This document shows positions 1 through 10,385 of a stretch of DNA of 64,000 nucleotides, one piece after another. Location of the stretch: positions 79,956,040 through 80,020,039 of the forward strand of contig OW121741.1 of NCBI GenBank assembly GCA_933228675.1, given 5' to 3'. The position numbers and the translations under genes were made by a program. The notes beneath the pieces are model-generated. The model saw only the letters and a program-made list of their open reading frames with translations. It was not told the DNA's origin and made no database searches. The stretch is from Stomorhina lunata (lineage: Eukaryota > Arthropoda > Insecta > Diptera > Rhiniidae). The stretch's first letter is position 1. Each line of letters starts with the position of its first letter.

Positions 1-650
1 TAATGACTAGAAATTGACGAGTTTGTAAAAAACTATCAAAGAGAGAAATGTAGCCCTTACAGAGCCCTGAAAATCGATATATAAAATGTTATGATCGGAT
101 TTAAGATGGCGACACCGTGAACAAAACAGTAAAAGGGCGGTATTTGTAGGCGTGGTAAAAAAATAAAAAAATATTTTTTGGAATTGTTTTAACATTGTCT
201 TTAATCCTAGTGGGTGACCGACTCAACTTTTTTTTCGAACCACTCTAAGCTACATATCTTAAGAATAAAATACCGCACTCATTGATGATATAAGGTGCTT
301 TAGTACTTATGGCGCACCCTCTGACGACAGCCTAATTGATGTTTTGTTTGATGTATGTCACATATTTCATTAATACTGGGTACCTGCGGTAAATTGGTAA
401 TAAAATTCACATTTTTAAACCGATTTTTATGGTTTATAGCTTATTTTATTCTTAAAATATGTAGCTCTTAGAAAAATGTTTAAAATGTTAAAATTTTACT
501 TTATGTTTTTTTTAATTACATTTTTAACCTGAAAAAAAATTACGAATTTCGCACGAATTTTCTCCATTAATTTCTAAATAACTCCAAAACGATAAGAGAT
601 ACAGAAAAATGATATTGGACTAATGCAATTTTGTTATGCATCTTCAATTT

Positions 651-935
651 AAGGGGAAAAATTTGCCACGCCCATAAAAAAATCCAGATCTTATGGAATA
701 AAACCGACAACGGATCTGAGTTTAGCGCATCAAAATCCATGTAGTCAACATAGTTCTTCAAGTCAAATTTTGAAAATCGGGTGAGTCGTTCTCGAGTTAG
801 GACGAAATAGGTCTCCGAACCTGACTAAATTAAGGGGAAAAATTTGCCACGCCCATAAAAAAATCCAGATCTGATGGAAAAAAACCGACAACGGATCTGA
901 TTTCAGCGCATCAAGATCCATATAGTCCGCATAGT
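651..935. repeat. Pair of ~104-bp direct repeats, 181 bp offset
   Basis: The block at 651-754 recurs at 832-935. Both begin AAGGGGAAAAATTTGCCACG and share a GACAACGGATCTGA segment, with only a few substitutions and small indels between copies. About 77 bp of different sequence separates them, including GTTCTCGAGTTAGGACG. It looks like a local duplication inside an unidentified older repeat. No inverted ends or coding capacity are visible. Confidence 0.8.
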
Positions 936-1085
936 TTTATTAAAAGGAGGATTTGGCTGCAGAGCAGTGTTATCTTTGTTTTGAAAATAAATTTCCAATA
1001 AACTCCAACATTGCTCACGCGTAAGTCTAAATTTTGTATCAGAATGAAACAAATATTGCCAAATTCGAATTAACTGCTTGTTCAA
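903..1085 (-). pseudogene. Weak transposase-N-terminus-like fragment
   Basis: A 60-residue minus-strand open frame contains RLTREQCWSLLEIYFQNKDN. This resembles the helix-turn-helix start of Tc1/mariner-type transposases, compare LTKEQRLQIVQIYFENNGS of the transposase at 41559 in this window. The rest of the frame has no recognisable motif, no DDE/D core follows, and no TIRs were found. It may be a decayed transposase remnant or chance similarity, and I favour neither strongly. Confidence 0.2.
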
Positions 1086-1125
1086 ATTTAACCCGATGGA
1101 AGGCCCACCCCATATAATCTACTTA

Positions 1126-2499
1126 GTACCTGGTTGACAGAGCCTTGCTCGGAGCTTTATGATAAGCATTTTTAGGCAAATTTTAAAATTTTTTATATAT
1201 TTTATTTTATAAAGTAGTAAAATAAATTTAGAGGAAATACATTGTACAAATATTTAGTTAATTTTGAATTATTTTATTGATTTTGTCCGATCAACACATA
1301 GTTTGCATAGTTTACAGTTTAACTCATTTTAAAAATTTTGGAAATTGGTCATACCAACAGAAACCTCCGTCGACTCATGCGCAAAAACTTTGCTAAAGAT
1401 TATAGCTTAATCAAATGCACAATTTATGATTTAATTCATTTTGAGTAGTTTTCAGTGGCGCCACCTGAAGTTGTTCATACCAACTAAGAAACCTTCGTCT
1501 GCTTATGCGTAACAACTTTACTTATGATTATAACATGATCAAATGCATAGTTTACGATTTAATTAATTTTGAGTAATTTTCAGTAGCGCCACCTATCGGA
1601 CTTTGGTCATACCCATAAATAAACCTTCATCGGCTTATCCGCAACAACTTTGTTAAAGATTATAGCATGATTAAATGTACAGCTTATGATTAAATCGATT
1701 TTGAGTAATTTTCATAGCATGATCAAGTGTACAGTTTACGATTTAATTAATTTTTAGTAATTTTCAGTGGCGCCACCTAACGGAAATTAGTATTACCAAA
1801 TTAAAAACCTTCGCCGGCTTATCCGCAACATCTTCGCTAAAGAGCATAACATGATCAAATTCACAGTTTACTATTCTATAAAGAACATATATACAAACAC
1901 TCATTTGTTTAAAAGTTGTAACATTACTCATTTTTTCCCCTTTTTATCCCCTACTTTCAAAAAGCTCCGTATACATATTTGGTACTTCTTTGGTACCAAT
2001 TGAATTAAAACGCAGTTAACATAATTCTTATTCATATTACTTTTTGAGATGTTAAGTTATCATGTTATCCCTTTTTTACCCATTTTGGCCCCAAAATCAA
2101 AAAAGTACCAAATACGTGTTCAATATTTCTTTCACATCTATTGACTGCAGTACAAAGTTCCTTTCTATATTCTTTGGTTTAAAAAATAAGAGTGGGTTAA
2201 AAAAGTACCAAAAAAACAATTTTCACCCTTTTTTACCCCCTACCGTACATAGTTTCAAAAAAGTACCAAACACCTGTCCGCTTATTTTCATAGCTGTTTA
2301 AAACGTACTTTTAATTTTGTTTCTATACCCATTACCTTAGGAGATATATGTATAGTTTTCGATTATTTCCCCTTTTTACCCGTTTTTACCCTCTTAGAGG
2401 CAAAGGTTCCAAAAGTCCCTTCTTCTTCGACCTATACATCAAAAAAGGTACCCACTGTCAAAATTTTATCAAAATCGTTAGAGCCGTTTTCGAGATAGC

Positions 2500-2530
<31 letters not shown>

Positions 2531-2558
2531 CAATTATTGCTCGTTTAAGAATATAAGA
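1126..2558 (-). mobile_element. Helitron-like element, family A copy 1
   Basis: This is a non-autonomous rolling-circle-type element of 1,433 bp. Read on the minus strand it begins with TC directly after an A (TCTTATATTCTTAAACG at 2558 downward). It then has an (AT)n tract (2505-2530), GTACC-rich modules and, near its 3' end, several degenerate copies of a ~131-bp subrepeat around 1320-1880. It ends with a hairpin followed by CAACCAGGTAC and a flanking T. The hairpin stem is CCGAGC/GCTCGG in intact copies; here it reads CCGAGC-AAG-GCTCTG, with one mismatch. The A|T insertion site, 5' TC and subterminal 3' hairpin fit Helitrons, but the terminal GTAC is not the usual CTRR. Copies lie at 43262, 45420, 47922 and 52551. 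It encodes no Rep/helicase. Confidence 0.75.
2505..2530. repeat. (AT)n microsatellite inside Helitron A1
   Basis: A 26-bp run of alternating TA sits at the fixed position near the 5' end of family A elements, between the CTCGTTTAAGAATATAAGA terminus and the conserved GTTAGAGCCGTTTTCGAGAT block. It is the shortest of the four (AT)n tracts at this position in the window. Confidence 0.9.
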
Positions 2559-2910
2559 TTATAATTTGCTAAAGTGCCGTATCATGAACGAATAGTGCCT
2601 TAATAACAGATTATCATTGCTCACGAATTCTTGACATTGTTTTGGTTTCATACCATATTTGGTTCCTCATGGTCGTCCTCTAGTTTGGCTGCCTTTATCA
2701 ACATTTTTGATTGATTTTTTTGCCACCTTATGCCTAATATTGTACGCAGTTGTCAGTTTATAAAGATTCGAAGCCCTTTAGAAATAACTCTAGAGGCAAG
2801 CTATACAGTTTAAAAAAGTAATCACAGCTACTATTTCTTGAGATCATGTTGTACCAGGTTTAAATAGTGACGAAAGTCTATGAGGACGTTTTCTATTTAA
2901 ACTGGGACGC
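2559..2910. other. Unclassified spacer
   Basis: About 350 bp between a Helitron-like element and a TIR element. I see no open frame, tandem repeat or inverted repeat that can be assigned. Confidence 0.6.
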
Positions 2911-3507
2911 GCCCAGATAGCATTTTTTTTAATTTTAATCGAATATGAGTCTTTTTTGACTCCACTGCACGATTCAAATGATCATTTATGACATCACTTA
3001 TGAGTGAAAAATATTTTTGTAATGAGAAAATGGTACCATTCATGCGACTCTTCAGAAAGAGTCTTTAATGAGTCGTTTTTCTGAACTATTATGATTAGAT
3101 TATGATTGCACATATTTTGCTAGATTTGCTAAAAAAATAAAGAAATAGATGTTGCCGAAACCGAGAATCGAACCTAGACTGGATATGATATGTAATGTTT
3201 ATTAGTCAACGTGCTAACCAACTAAGCTACATCACCCACAATAAGTTATGAGTCTTTTTGTGGCCTTTTTTAATCACCATAAAAACAGTCATATTAGGAT
3301 CATTTGCATGATTATATTATGACTATGCACATTTTGCAAGATTTGTTTGTGCTATTTTTAACTATTCGCTTTCTAAACGTTTTTGAGTCTTTTTGTAAAC
3401 CTTTTTGATCACCAAGCTGATTAATCAGTTTCTGCTCATCTAAAGGAATCCTAAAAGACTCATTTTGCTGATATTATTATCAACAATCTCTCAATTGCTA
3501 GCTGGGC
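2911..3507. mobile_element. TIR element with CCCAG ends and tRNA-like core
   Basis: The termini are inverted. The left end reads GCCCAGATAGCA and the right end is the reverse complement of GCCCAGCTAGCA (11 of 12 positions). The element is 597 bp and has no coding capacity. Its two halves carry similar AT-rich stretches (for example around 3099-3131 and 3311-3350). The middle holds a tRNA-like sequence with A and B boxes on the minus strand. The flanks GACGCG and CGTCTT are inverted rather than directly repeated, so no target-site duplication can be assigned and the superfamily is unknown. The CCCAG terminus is shared with the elements at 8070, 9483 and 10386. Confidence 0.6.
3151..3236 (-). 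tRNA. tRNA-like sequence (degenerate, Ile-like)
   Basis: On the minus strand there is a good A box (TAGCTTAGTTGG), a D-arm able to pair GCT/AGC, a loop CTAATAA like tRNA-Ile(AAU), and a near-consensus B box (GGTTCGATTCT). The acceptor arms do not pair, the anticodon stem is poor and the variable region is too long. I therefore read it as a tRNA-derived pseudogene or SINE-like pol III unit inside the TIR element, not a working tRNA. Confidence 0.45.
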
Positions 3508-5240
3508 GTCTTTTGGTCTCATCCACACCTAACATTTGCAAAATTACATGTTCTTTCCCGCAGTAGGAGCTTGCAAATGACTAGAGGCATGTCGATATAT
3601 TCTAGTTCATTTGGAATTTGTTAGTTTGTCCCAAGTCTTGCTAATTTGTTTTCGTCACTTATACAAACGTTATTTTAGCTTTGTTTTTACCGCTTTTAGT
3701 TTAAGAGATATAGTATCACTTATTTATTAACCCTTAACGACCGAATTTGCTAAAACTCTTTCTTAGTAAGTCAGTATATCGGTACCCGCTGTTCAAAGTT
3801 CGATGATAAATCAGTCAGAACAGAAACTCATCGTTTTTTGTGATTTTGTTGTATGAAAAAAAAATGTGGCAAAAATTTAAAATTACACAGTGGTTTTTTT
3901 TGGCATTGACGAAATTTGAAACATTAGTTGAACAACATTTAAGAACGCATCTATCTGTAGCACAGTGTGCTCTACAGTGAAGCAAAGTTGCCCACCTTGG
4001 GTATGTAAAACCATTTTCAAATTTAGTCCAGCTCAAAAGATGTTTACACTTTCGAAAACTTCTTTAATAAACTAAGAAAAAACATTCTTACTGTACTACA
4101 TTATCTCTTATAGTGTAAGAGATATTTGACTCCAAACATAATTTTTTGCATTTTTTCCCATAGCCTCTGTCATTTGTTGGCTTATAAATCATTTGTGGTA
4201 AGACGGAAAATTTTTTAAAAAATACTGTGAGATTGATGACAAATTTCTAAATGAACTAAAAGAAAAAAAAATATATTATGTAAAGTTTATAATACAGAAA
4301 AATTCTTCAAAGTTTGTGTACGGAAAAAAAGCTTGACAATTAAATTCTTTTTTCAATATTTTTGAAAATTTTTTCAAAAAACTAAACTTTTTTAAATATT
4401 TTCTAAAAGATTGGGCTTCAGGGATGCGTGTAAATTATATTTTGAATAATATTTGACATGCACCCTACAACCAGCGGTGGTCGAAAATCATAAATTTTTG
4501 AACAAAACTTGAGTTTTTTTGTGTCTGTACAAAAATTTGATTACGGATTTCAAAACTTTTTTTAATTAATGTGATGTTTGTAAGGTCTGTGCAAAAATCT
4601 GATAGGGCCCGGCCATAAATGGGATCACACGGCCCGTTTTTCTAAAAAAAAACTCAAAATTTCGAAAAGCGTTCTCTTCTGTTTTCAAAAATGTTAATTA
4701 GAATTTCAGAAACCGTTCAGAAATTTATATTTCTGAATTTCTTAGATAACACAGGGCAACAGCAAAAATGTGCTCGAGTAACCACTATATATATTTGATG
4801 TATCATGGCTACCTTAGTAAAAAAAAATGGTAAAATATTTAAATTCTAAAAATTTTTTTTTTTTAAATTGCAATTTTTTTTATACGTTTCTTCAAATAAT
4901 CAATGATAACTCAAGAACTACTAGTGCGATATTATTAAAATAAAATCAGAAAAGTTAAGATTTACATAGCCTTTAATTCGTCTATATATCGCGTTTCAAT
5001 CGGATCAATAGTATCGGAGTTATAATAAAAAACTTAAGAAAAAAATATATTTTTTACATAAAAATGGCAAAAATTTTCGTTTTAAAAAAATCATGAAAAA
5101 TCGAAAACGGCAAAAAACTTCGAGATTTATTATTTTATCGCATAGCGACATATAATAGTAACAAAATGAGATATCGACCATAAAAATCGATTGATTTTTT
5201 CGAATTTATTCACAATTTAGTGAATTCGCTCATTTTAACA
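3508..5240. other. Unclassified AT-rich DNA, no gene
   Basis: About 1.7 kb of AT-rich sequence with runs of A and T. Short open frames such as the 73-residue minus-strand frame at 3815-4036 show no domain and no plausible gene structure. No tandem array or TIR pair was recognised. Confidence 0.6.
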
Positions 5241-5296
5241 AAATTTTAGTTTTTTGCTTGATATATAATGCGTATATCAAGCAAAAAACTAAATTT
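5241..5296. repeat. Near-perfect hairpin, 24-nt arms
   Basis: The arms AGTTTTTTGCTTGATATA and TATATCAAGCAAAAAACT (extended by AATTT on each side, with one extra T) flank a 7-nt loop TAATGCG at 5266-5272. It lies about 130 bp before the gypsy remnant becomes recognisable. It may mark a small foldback insertion or the junction where the retroelement was truncated. Confidence 0.8.
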
Positions 5297-5426
5297 CAAA
5301 TGTATGAAAAAAATAAATTTTCCAATTTCAAGGGGTGCATGTCGGATTATTGTGAGATTTGGATGAATGAGAAATGTATGGCAAAACAAGTACGCGAAAT
5401 ACTGTTTTGGGCAAAACACGTATTTC

Positions 5427-6176
5427 TCCAAGCGTCCATGGGCCAGTCCAATACATATGGTCGCTAAAAAGACTGGTGGCTGGCGAGCGTGTGGCGATTA
5501 CCGGAAACTCAACTCACAAACTGTTCCGGATCGGTACCCTATAGCCATCATTAACGACTTTTCTGAAAAATTACATGGTAAGTAAATTTTCACTACTATT
5601 GACCTTGTTAGAGCCTACTACCAAATACCAATGGCCGAAGAGGACATTAAAAAATAAGCCGTTTGTACTCCTTTTGGCTTAGCAGAATTCTTTTTTATGT
5701 CCTTTGGGCTACGTAAGGCCACGCAGACATTCCAGAGGTGTATGGATTCTGTGTTAAGAGGCCTTGATTTTGAATATTGTTACATTGACGACATTATCAT
5801 CATGTCCAAATCAGCCGATGAACATCAGTGTCATTTGTGATAAGTATTTAGGCGCCTTCGTCAATATGGTCTAACCATCAACGTAAATAAATGCAATTTT
5901 GGTTAGTCAGAGGTACATTTTCTTGGGTACATAATTAATGGAAGTGGTTGCCGACCTCCAACCGATCGTGTCACTGCCATCGTGAATTACCCCAAACCCG
6001 AAACTATTTGCGAACTTCGTATATTCCTCGGTATTATAAATTATTATCGGCGATGCATCCCTCATGTAGCACAATTGCAAGCACCACTAAATAATTTTAT
6101 AACAAATTCGAAGAAAAATGACAAAAATGGACGCCTGAGTCTGAAGATGCATTTTCTTCCTGTAAACGTAGTCTAA
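5427..6176 (+). pseudogene. pol: gypsy reverse transcriptase, broken
   Basis: The fragment opens with [16 protein letters not shown] and [16 protein letters not shown], typical of the RT fingers of Ty3/gypsy pol. The first catalytic Asp lies in TIDLVRAYYQI, and the catalytic YIDD box is at 5781-5792. The thumb/connection follows (ELRIFLGIINYYRRCIPHV). In-frame stops occur at 5583, 5655, 5838, 5841 and 5904, and the reading frame shifts near 6120 on the way into RNase H. In its active state the domain would copy element RNA into cDNA in cytoplasmic particles. This copy cannot. Upstream RT residues and protease are missing. Confidence 0.9.
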
Positions 6177-6590
6177 GTGAAGCCACAATGCTAGCACATC
6201 CAGCACCAAATTCGGATCTGGCTCTTATTTCAGATGCTTCTGACACAGCTATCGGAGCTGCCCTTGAGCAAAAAATTGATGGTGTTTGGAGAACTTTCGG
6301 TTTCTTTTCTCGAAAACTATCGTCAACCGAAAAAAATTACAGCACATACGATAGGGAATTGCTTGCGATTTATGATGCCGTGAAATATTTCCGTCACTTG
6401 CTTGAAGCTCGACATTTTGTTATTAAAACCGATTATAAACCGCTTGTCTATGCATTTTCACAAAAACCTGAGAAAGCCTTTCTTTAACAATTGAGACATC
6501 TTGATTATATTTCCCAATTTACTACCTAAATAGTTTATTTGTCCGGTTCTAAAAATACAGTAGCAGACGCACTGTCTCGTCTTAATGAAA
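6124..6590 (+). pseudogene. pol: gypsy RNase H domain, broken
   Basis: After the frameshift near 6120 the frame reads through WTPESEDAFSSCKRSLSEAT into an RNase H fold. It shows catalytic-type acidic residues in ISDASDTAIGAALEQ, YDRELLAIYDAV and IKTDYKPLVYAF, in the order expected for gypsy RT-linked RNase H. Stops at 6485-6487 and 6527 interrupt the C-terminal part, where the tether motif TVADALSRLNEI is still readable. This domain degrades the RNA strand during reverse transcription. Only about 100 residues are uninterrupted. Confidence 0.88.
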
Positions 6591-6612
6591 TTTCTATACC
6601 ATCAACAATTTC

Positions 6613-6668
6613 AATGCAAAAACTACAATGCAAAAACTACAATGCAAAAACTACAATGCAAAAACTAC
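6613..6668 (+). repeat. 14-bp tandem repeat x4 within pol
   Basis: AATGCAAAAACTAC is repeated four times without change between the RNase H tether and the integrase zinc finger. Going from one to four copies adds 42 bp, which preserves frame, so the expansion by itself would not break pol. The surrounding frame is nevertheless already shifted. Confidence 0.95.
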
Positions 6669-6671
6669 AAT

Positions 6672-7712
6672 AATTCATTGAAACTTCAAATCGTTCATTT
6701 TGATTCTACATCAGTTTACTGTGACGTATCAACTGGATATGTACGTCCCTATATCCCCGAACAACTTCGTAAACAGATTTTTAATGGCATACACAATTTG
6801 TCTCACCCAAGTGGCAAGGCCACTCTTCAACAAATTCGAAAAAAGTACGTATGGCCGACAATGAAAAAACAAATCATTAGTTGGGCCCGAAATTGTTTGT
6901 CCTGCCAAAGAGCAAAGATCACGAGGCACAACCGATTACTACCAAACAGAATCGATGTTCCAGACAATCGTTTTGACCATGTGCATTTAGATATCGTAAT
7001 GATGCCACTTGTGCAGGGTTACAGATACTGCCTCACCATGATCGACCGGTTCTCTCGTTGGCCTGAAGCTGTTCCGTTGAAGGATATGTCCGTCCAGACT
7101 GTCGCAGCAGCATTTTTGTCAAATTGGATATCTCGTTTTGGTTGTCCTAAAACTATTACTACTGATCAAGGTACACAATTTGAATCTGAGTTATTTAAAT
7201 CACTAGTAAACTTCACTGGTTCAAAACGTTCACGAACAACTGCATATCATTCTCAATCCAACGGCATGATTGAAAGGTGGCACAGAGCGTTCAAGGCTGC
7301 CCTAATGTGTCATCCTAACGTACTATGGATTTATATACTAAAGACAGTCCTCCTTGGACTTAGAACCGCATTTAAAGAAGACCTGCAAGCATCATCTTCC
7401 GATTTGCTTTACGGTGGTCCATTGCGTCTTCCGAATGATTTCTTTGATGAAGCCAATAATTCCGTCGATTCTTCTGAATTTTTACGAAAACTTCGAAAGC
7501 ACTTTAATTTTCTACGTCCTACACCAACAGCTCATCACAACATCGGAAAAATGTCCCTATTAAAAAATCTCCATGATTGTACTCACGACTTCCTGCGTAC
7601 TGATGCTGTTCGAGAACCTTTACAGGCACCCTAATTCAAAATTCAAATCAAAGATAAGGATGTAAACGTTTCTGCAGATAGATTAAAGCCAGCTTTCATC
7701 ATAAATGATACT
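6672..7712 (+). pseudogene. pol: gypsy integrase, near-complete but decayed
   Basis: This is the longest continuous frame of the element, open to 7634. It has an HHCC zinc finger (HNLSHPSGKAT then CLSCQ). The rve core has its catalytic triad in HLDIV (Asp codon 6990), TTDQGTQFES (Asp codon 7164) and NGMIERWHR (Glu codon 7272). The D-to-E spacing is 35 residues, as expected. The C-terminal region after FLRTDAVREPLQAP has a stop and probably an internal deletion before a readable tail resembling the gypsy GPY/F-type end (VSADRLKPAF). The Met at 6585 is not a real start, since this domain is part of a polyprotein. Confidence 0.92.
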
Positions 7713-7898
7713 TAGCAAAATACCAATTCGGAAATTCCTAATACAGCACCTGATCAACAAAGTAAAAATTTTACGTCTCAAAGAGCATCATCTTCTCCTC
7801 AACTTTCAGCACCCACGAATGCTGCGCAACGTAGTCTAACGCCTATAGAAATATCGTTCCAGTCAGATCCTGACCTTGTCACTGGAGAGGGGGTGGAT
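7713..7898 (+). other. pol 3' end, polypurine tract and LTR junction
   Basis: The sequence after the integrase tail is non-coding debris of the pol 3' end. It finishes in GGAGAGGGGGTGGA (7883-7896), a convincing plus-strand primer polypurine tract, directly before the LTR start TGTGGCAGCC. Confidence 0.7.
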
Positions 7899-8199
7899 GT
7901 GGCAGCCCCAAAATCAACCGTCCGGCAACTTGTCAGAAAATAACAAACGAATTGACAGACGTAAACAGAAATTAATTCCTAGAGTTGTGTTTGCTTCTAC
8001 AGTTGTAGAATTCTAGTCTTTTGCTTTAAATAAATGTAAATTCCTTCTTGAATCAATTAAATTAAAATACCCAGCAAAACTTAGGTAATGGCAAGTACTC
8101 TGATAACTGGTTACCTTGTAATGACTACAACATACCCTCCGAATAAATAATAAGTTATTACAGAAGTACTTATTTGTAATTAAGATGGTAATTTAAACT

Positions 8200-8232
8200 G
8201 AATGGCCCCGGTTCAAATCCCACCAAGGGCAA
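8200..8232 (+). tRNA. tRNA 3'-end-like fragment (B box)
   Basis: GGTTCAAATCC at 8210-8220 matches the pol III B-box consensus and is set in CCCC...CAAGGG sequence, as in a tRNA T-arm and acceptor. No A box is found at the proper distance upstream. It is therefore a fragment, not a gene. Confidence 0.35.
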
Positions 8233-8994
8233 CAATTTTTTTTTAGTTTTTTTTTTATTAAAATAGTATTTTTAAATGATTTTTGAATTTTAAGAACTTA
8301 AATATTACCTTCTGTAAAAAAAAATTGGAAAACTAACTCACGGTAATGAAAAAATACCATCATGTGCCAATTTTGATTATATAAGGGATGTTGGATACCA
8401 AACACAATTCAAATTGGTCTTAACTTGGCAAGCCCAACTTATCTGGGATGACCCAGATAAGTTGTCATCACATACTTCCTCGTGGTATCACCCGGGGAAC
8501 TAGCTTAACACCCATTAATATAGTGAGCTAACATGTACCGAGAGTTGTCCCATAAGATCGATAAAAATGGGTTAGGATTACGGGCTAGTAACCCTCTCTT
8601 GAAAAAAAAAATGCTATGAAGAGGATAAAATTAGAATTAGAATGTCCCACCACCTAATGTTAGAGAAGGATGTCCGAAACTTCGATAGAAAGACCAAGTA
8701 GAGGAACATTTTTCACAGCTTGGCCAATAAAATTGGAGAATATTCGCACAAGATCGAAATCCATGGAATTCTAAAATATGCTCGGACTTTAACCTTAACA
8801 GGTTGTAACTATAGGTCATTTAAGTAAGTAAGAGTCAATCTTATGTAAAAACTTATACAAAAAAGAAGATTTAAATTGTTTAAATTTTAAAATAATTGAA
8901 AAAAAACTTCTTTATTGTTTTTTTATTGTCACATGATTTTGGATCTAGAAATAAAAATTGTTTATATTAATTATAAGCTGCTAAGTTTTCAACA

Positions 8995-9065
8995 TATGAA
9001 GTAGCTCAGTGGAAGAGTCTCTGCCTAGCAGTCGGAGGGTCTGGGTTCGAGCCCCCATGGGGTCG
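8995..9065 (+). tRNA. tRNA-like sequence (Ala-AGC-like, degenerate)
   Basis: It has an A box TAGCTCAGTGG (9002-9012), a B box GGTTCGAGCCC (9044-9054), a loop CTAGCAG that would place AGC as anticodon, and a mostly paired anticodon stem (TCTGC/TCGGA with one mismatch). The T-stem is imperfect and the acceptor arm does not pair, so a functional tRNA is unlikely. A tRNA-derived pol III promoter carried by the surrounding TIR element is more likely. Confidence 0.45.
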
Positions 9066-9482
9066 AAAATAAAATTTTGTATTTCGTTTCAAAATATATA
9101 TTTTTAAATACAACAACAAAAAACTTTTTTTGTTGTTTTCCAATTGCTTACCCAAGTCATTACTTTTCTGCAATTGGTAAGTACTTGCCTCCAATGACAT
9201 CCCCATGTTAATGTAATGACTTAAACAGTGAATGAGTAAGTAGTTCGTGTTCAATAGTTTAGCTGTTTAACTCATTACTTGGTAATGAAAAGTTTTGCTG
9301 GGTAAATAATAATAAATAGTTGTTGAATGTTAAATATTATTGTTTTATTACACCCGCAACTATACTAGTTATAAAAGAGAATTGTTTTTTTTTCTTTAAA
9401 TTCTGTAGCACAGTGTTATCACGAGCATTACAATAAACTTTTTATACACATAGTAAATGTCCCAAAAAGAAAGGATCCATAT

Positions 9483-10299
9483 CCAGTAAGAAAAAAGGTT
9501 TATTCTCAAATTGAGGATGATTTGAAAATAAATCTTTTTTCAAAGGTCAAACGTTTGACACTGATTTGATACTGATTTGAGAATAATAGCGTTCTCAACA
9601 AAAAGGGGACTTTATTCTCAAATTGAGAAATGTCTTTATTCTCAAATCATTATCAAACCTCATTCTCAAAGGTTTTTCAAATGTGGATATTATCTACATG
9701 TGGAACATAAATAAAATGGCGTTGTATTTTTGATATTTTTGAGTTTGTTTATTTTGTTTTTGAAAACGGTGCATCATATTTGAATTCTTTTGCTTTATTG
9801 TTAGGTAAAAAATTTTTAAGAAACAAAGAGAATTTACTTTTGCATATGAATATTATTGAATTTTTAATCTTGACATTTTTTAAGCAAGATTTTATGGTCA
9901 AATATGGATCAATTTTAAAAAATCCGAAAGAAATAACGAATTTCTTTGAAATGCAATGCCATTCCATTAATATATCTTAAACATTCATTTTATTTAACAT
10001 AAGTTATTTTTTTAATGTTTGAAAAAAATTTGAAATAAGGTTTGATATCAAATTTATATAACACCATTTTTCAAATTTTTCTCAAATTATCTTAGGGTTT
10101 GATAATGATTTGAGAATAACCTTTATTCTCAATTTGAGAAACTATAATTTTTCAAACGTTTATTCTCAAATGAATCCTCATTTGAAAATGAATGTGAATC
10201 TCAAACATCTGTTCAGGTTTTAAAAAAGTTTGAAAAAAACGTTTGATATCAAATGTAAAAGTCATCATATTTCAAACGTTTGACACTGTTCTTACTGGG
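9483..10299. mobile_element. MITE copy 1, CCCAGTAAGAA termini
   Basis: The ends are inverted: CCAGTAAGAA at the left, and the right end is the reverse complement of CCCAGTAAGAA. The interior is dominated by TTTATTCTCAAA/TTTGAGAATAA and TCAAACGTTTGA motifs in both orientations, giving strong self-complementarity. The 817-bp element has no convincing coding capacity; open frames on both strands around 9750-9980 reflect the palindromic composition. It is closely similar along its whole length to the copy at 10386. The left end lacks one C of the terminus. Confidence 0.75.
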
Positions 10300-10385
10300 T
10301 AACAACAAAAACACACATACATACATATTTACTCTAACACATGCTGATTTTTTTGTAAATAAATTTTCAAGCTTCGTAATTCCAT

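Larger units (their letters stand above)
1..1125. other. Unclassified AT-rich DNA, no gene
   Basis: No coding region can be supported here. All open frames are short, low-complexity and without a recognisable domain. The only clear structure is a ~104-bp direct repeat (651-754 and 832-935). A weak transposase-like fragment on the minus strand is listed separately. The segment ends exactly where a Helitron-like element begins. Confidence 0.7.
8070..9302. mobile_element. 1.23-kb CCCAG TIR element inside the LTR
   Basis: The terminal inverted repeat CCCAGCAAAACTT is exact at both ends, followed by further similar GTAATG-containing subterminal sequence. The flanks TAAAATA and TAAATAA suggest an imperfect 6-8-bp target duplication. 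No transposase is encoded, so it is non-autonomous and its superfamily is undetermined. It contains a tRNA 3'-end-like segment near 8200-8232 and a fuller tRNA-like sequence at 8995-9065. Its insertion post-dates the gypsy element. Confidence 0.75.
5427..9362 (+). mobile_element. 5'-truncated Ty3/gypsy LTR retrotransposon
   Basis: The pol domain order RT, RNase H, integrase is characteristic of Ty3/gypsy (Metaviridae-type) elements. Recognisable sequence starts inside the RT. No gag, protease or 5' LTR is visible upstream. After integrase come a purine-rich tract (7883-7896) and an LTR starting TGTGGCAGCC at 7899. The LTR is interrupted by a 1,233-bp TIR element (8070-9302) and resumes to about 9362. 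Many stops and frameshifts mean the copy is dead. I see no envelope gene. Neither the LTR right edge nor the target duplication could be fixed. Confidence 0.85.
7899..9362 (+). repeat. gypsy 3' LTR, split by an insertion
   Basis: The LTR begins TGTGGCAGCCCC after the polypurine tract. It runs about 170 bp to a TTAAAATA site, where the CCCAG-ended element at 8070-9302 is inserted. It resumes with TAAATAATAATAAATAG and reaches CACCCGCAACTA near 9362. Removing the insertion leaves roughly 230 bp, short for a gypsy LTR but plausible. The right boundary is inferred, because no 5' LTR is present for comparison. Confidence 0.6.

Noticed and set aside
5258..5467. 69-residue frame upstream of the gypsy RT
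   Set aside because: It begins in a hairpin and is out of frame with the RT. The RT-like sequence is read in the overlapping frame from about 5427.
6585..7634. Integrase as a stand-alone domesticated gene starting at Met 6585
   Set aside because: The frame is part of a decayed gypsy pol with RT and RNase H just upstream in order and an LTR downstream. The C-terminus is broken, and the Met lies in a tandem-repeat-adjacent segment.
8995..9065. Functional tRNA-Ala gene
   Set aside because: The acceptor stem does not pair and the T-stem is imperfect. It lies inside a TIR element. Kept only as tRNA-like.
9749..9980. Overlapping 72- and 66-residue frames on both strands
   Set aside because: They lie in the self-complementary interior of a MITE and lack any domain.
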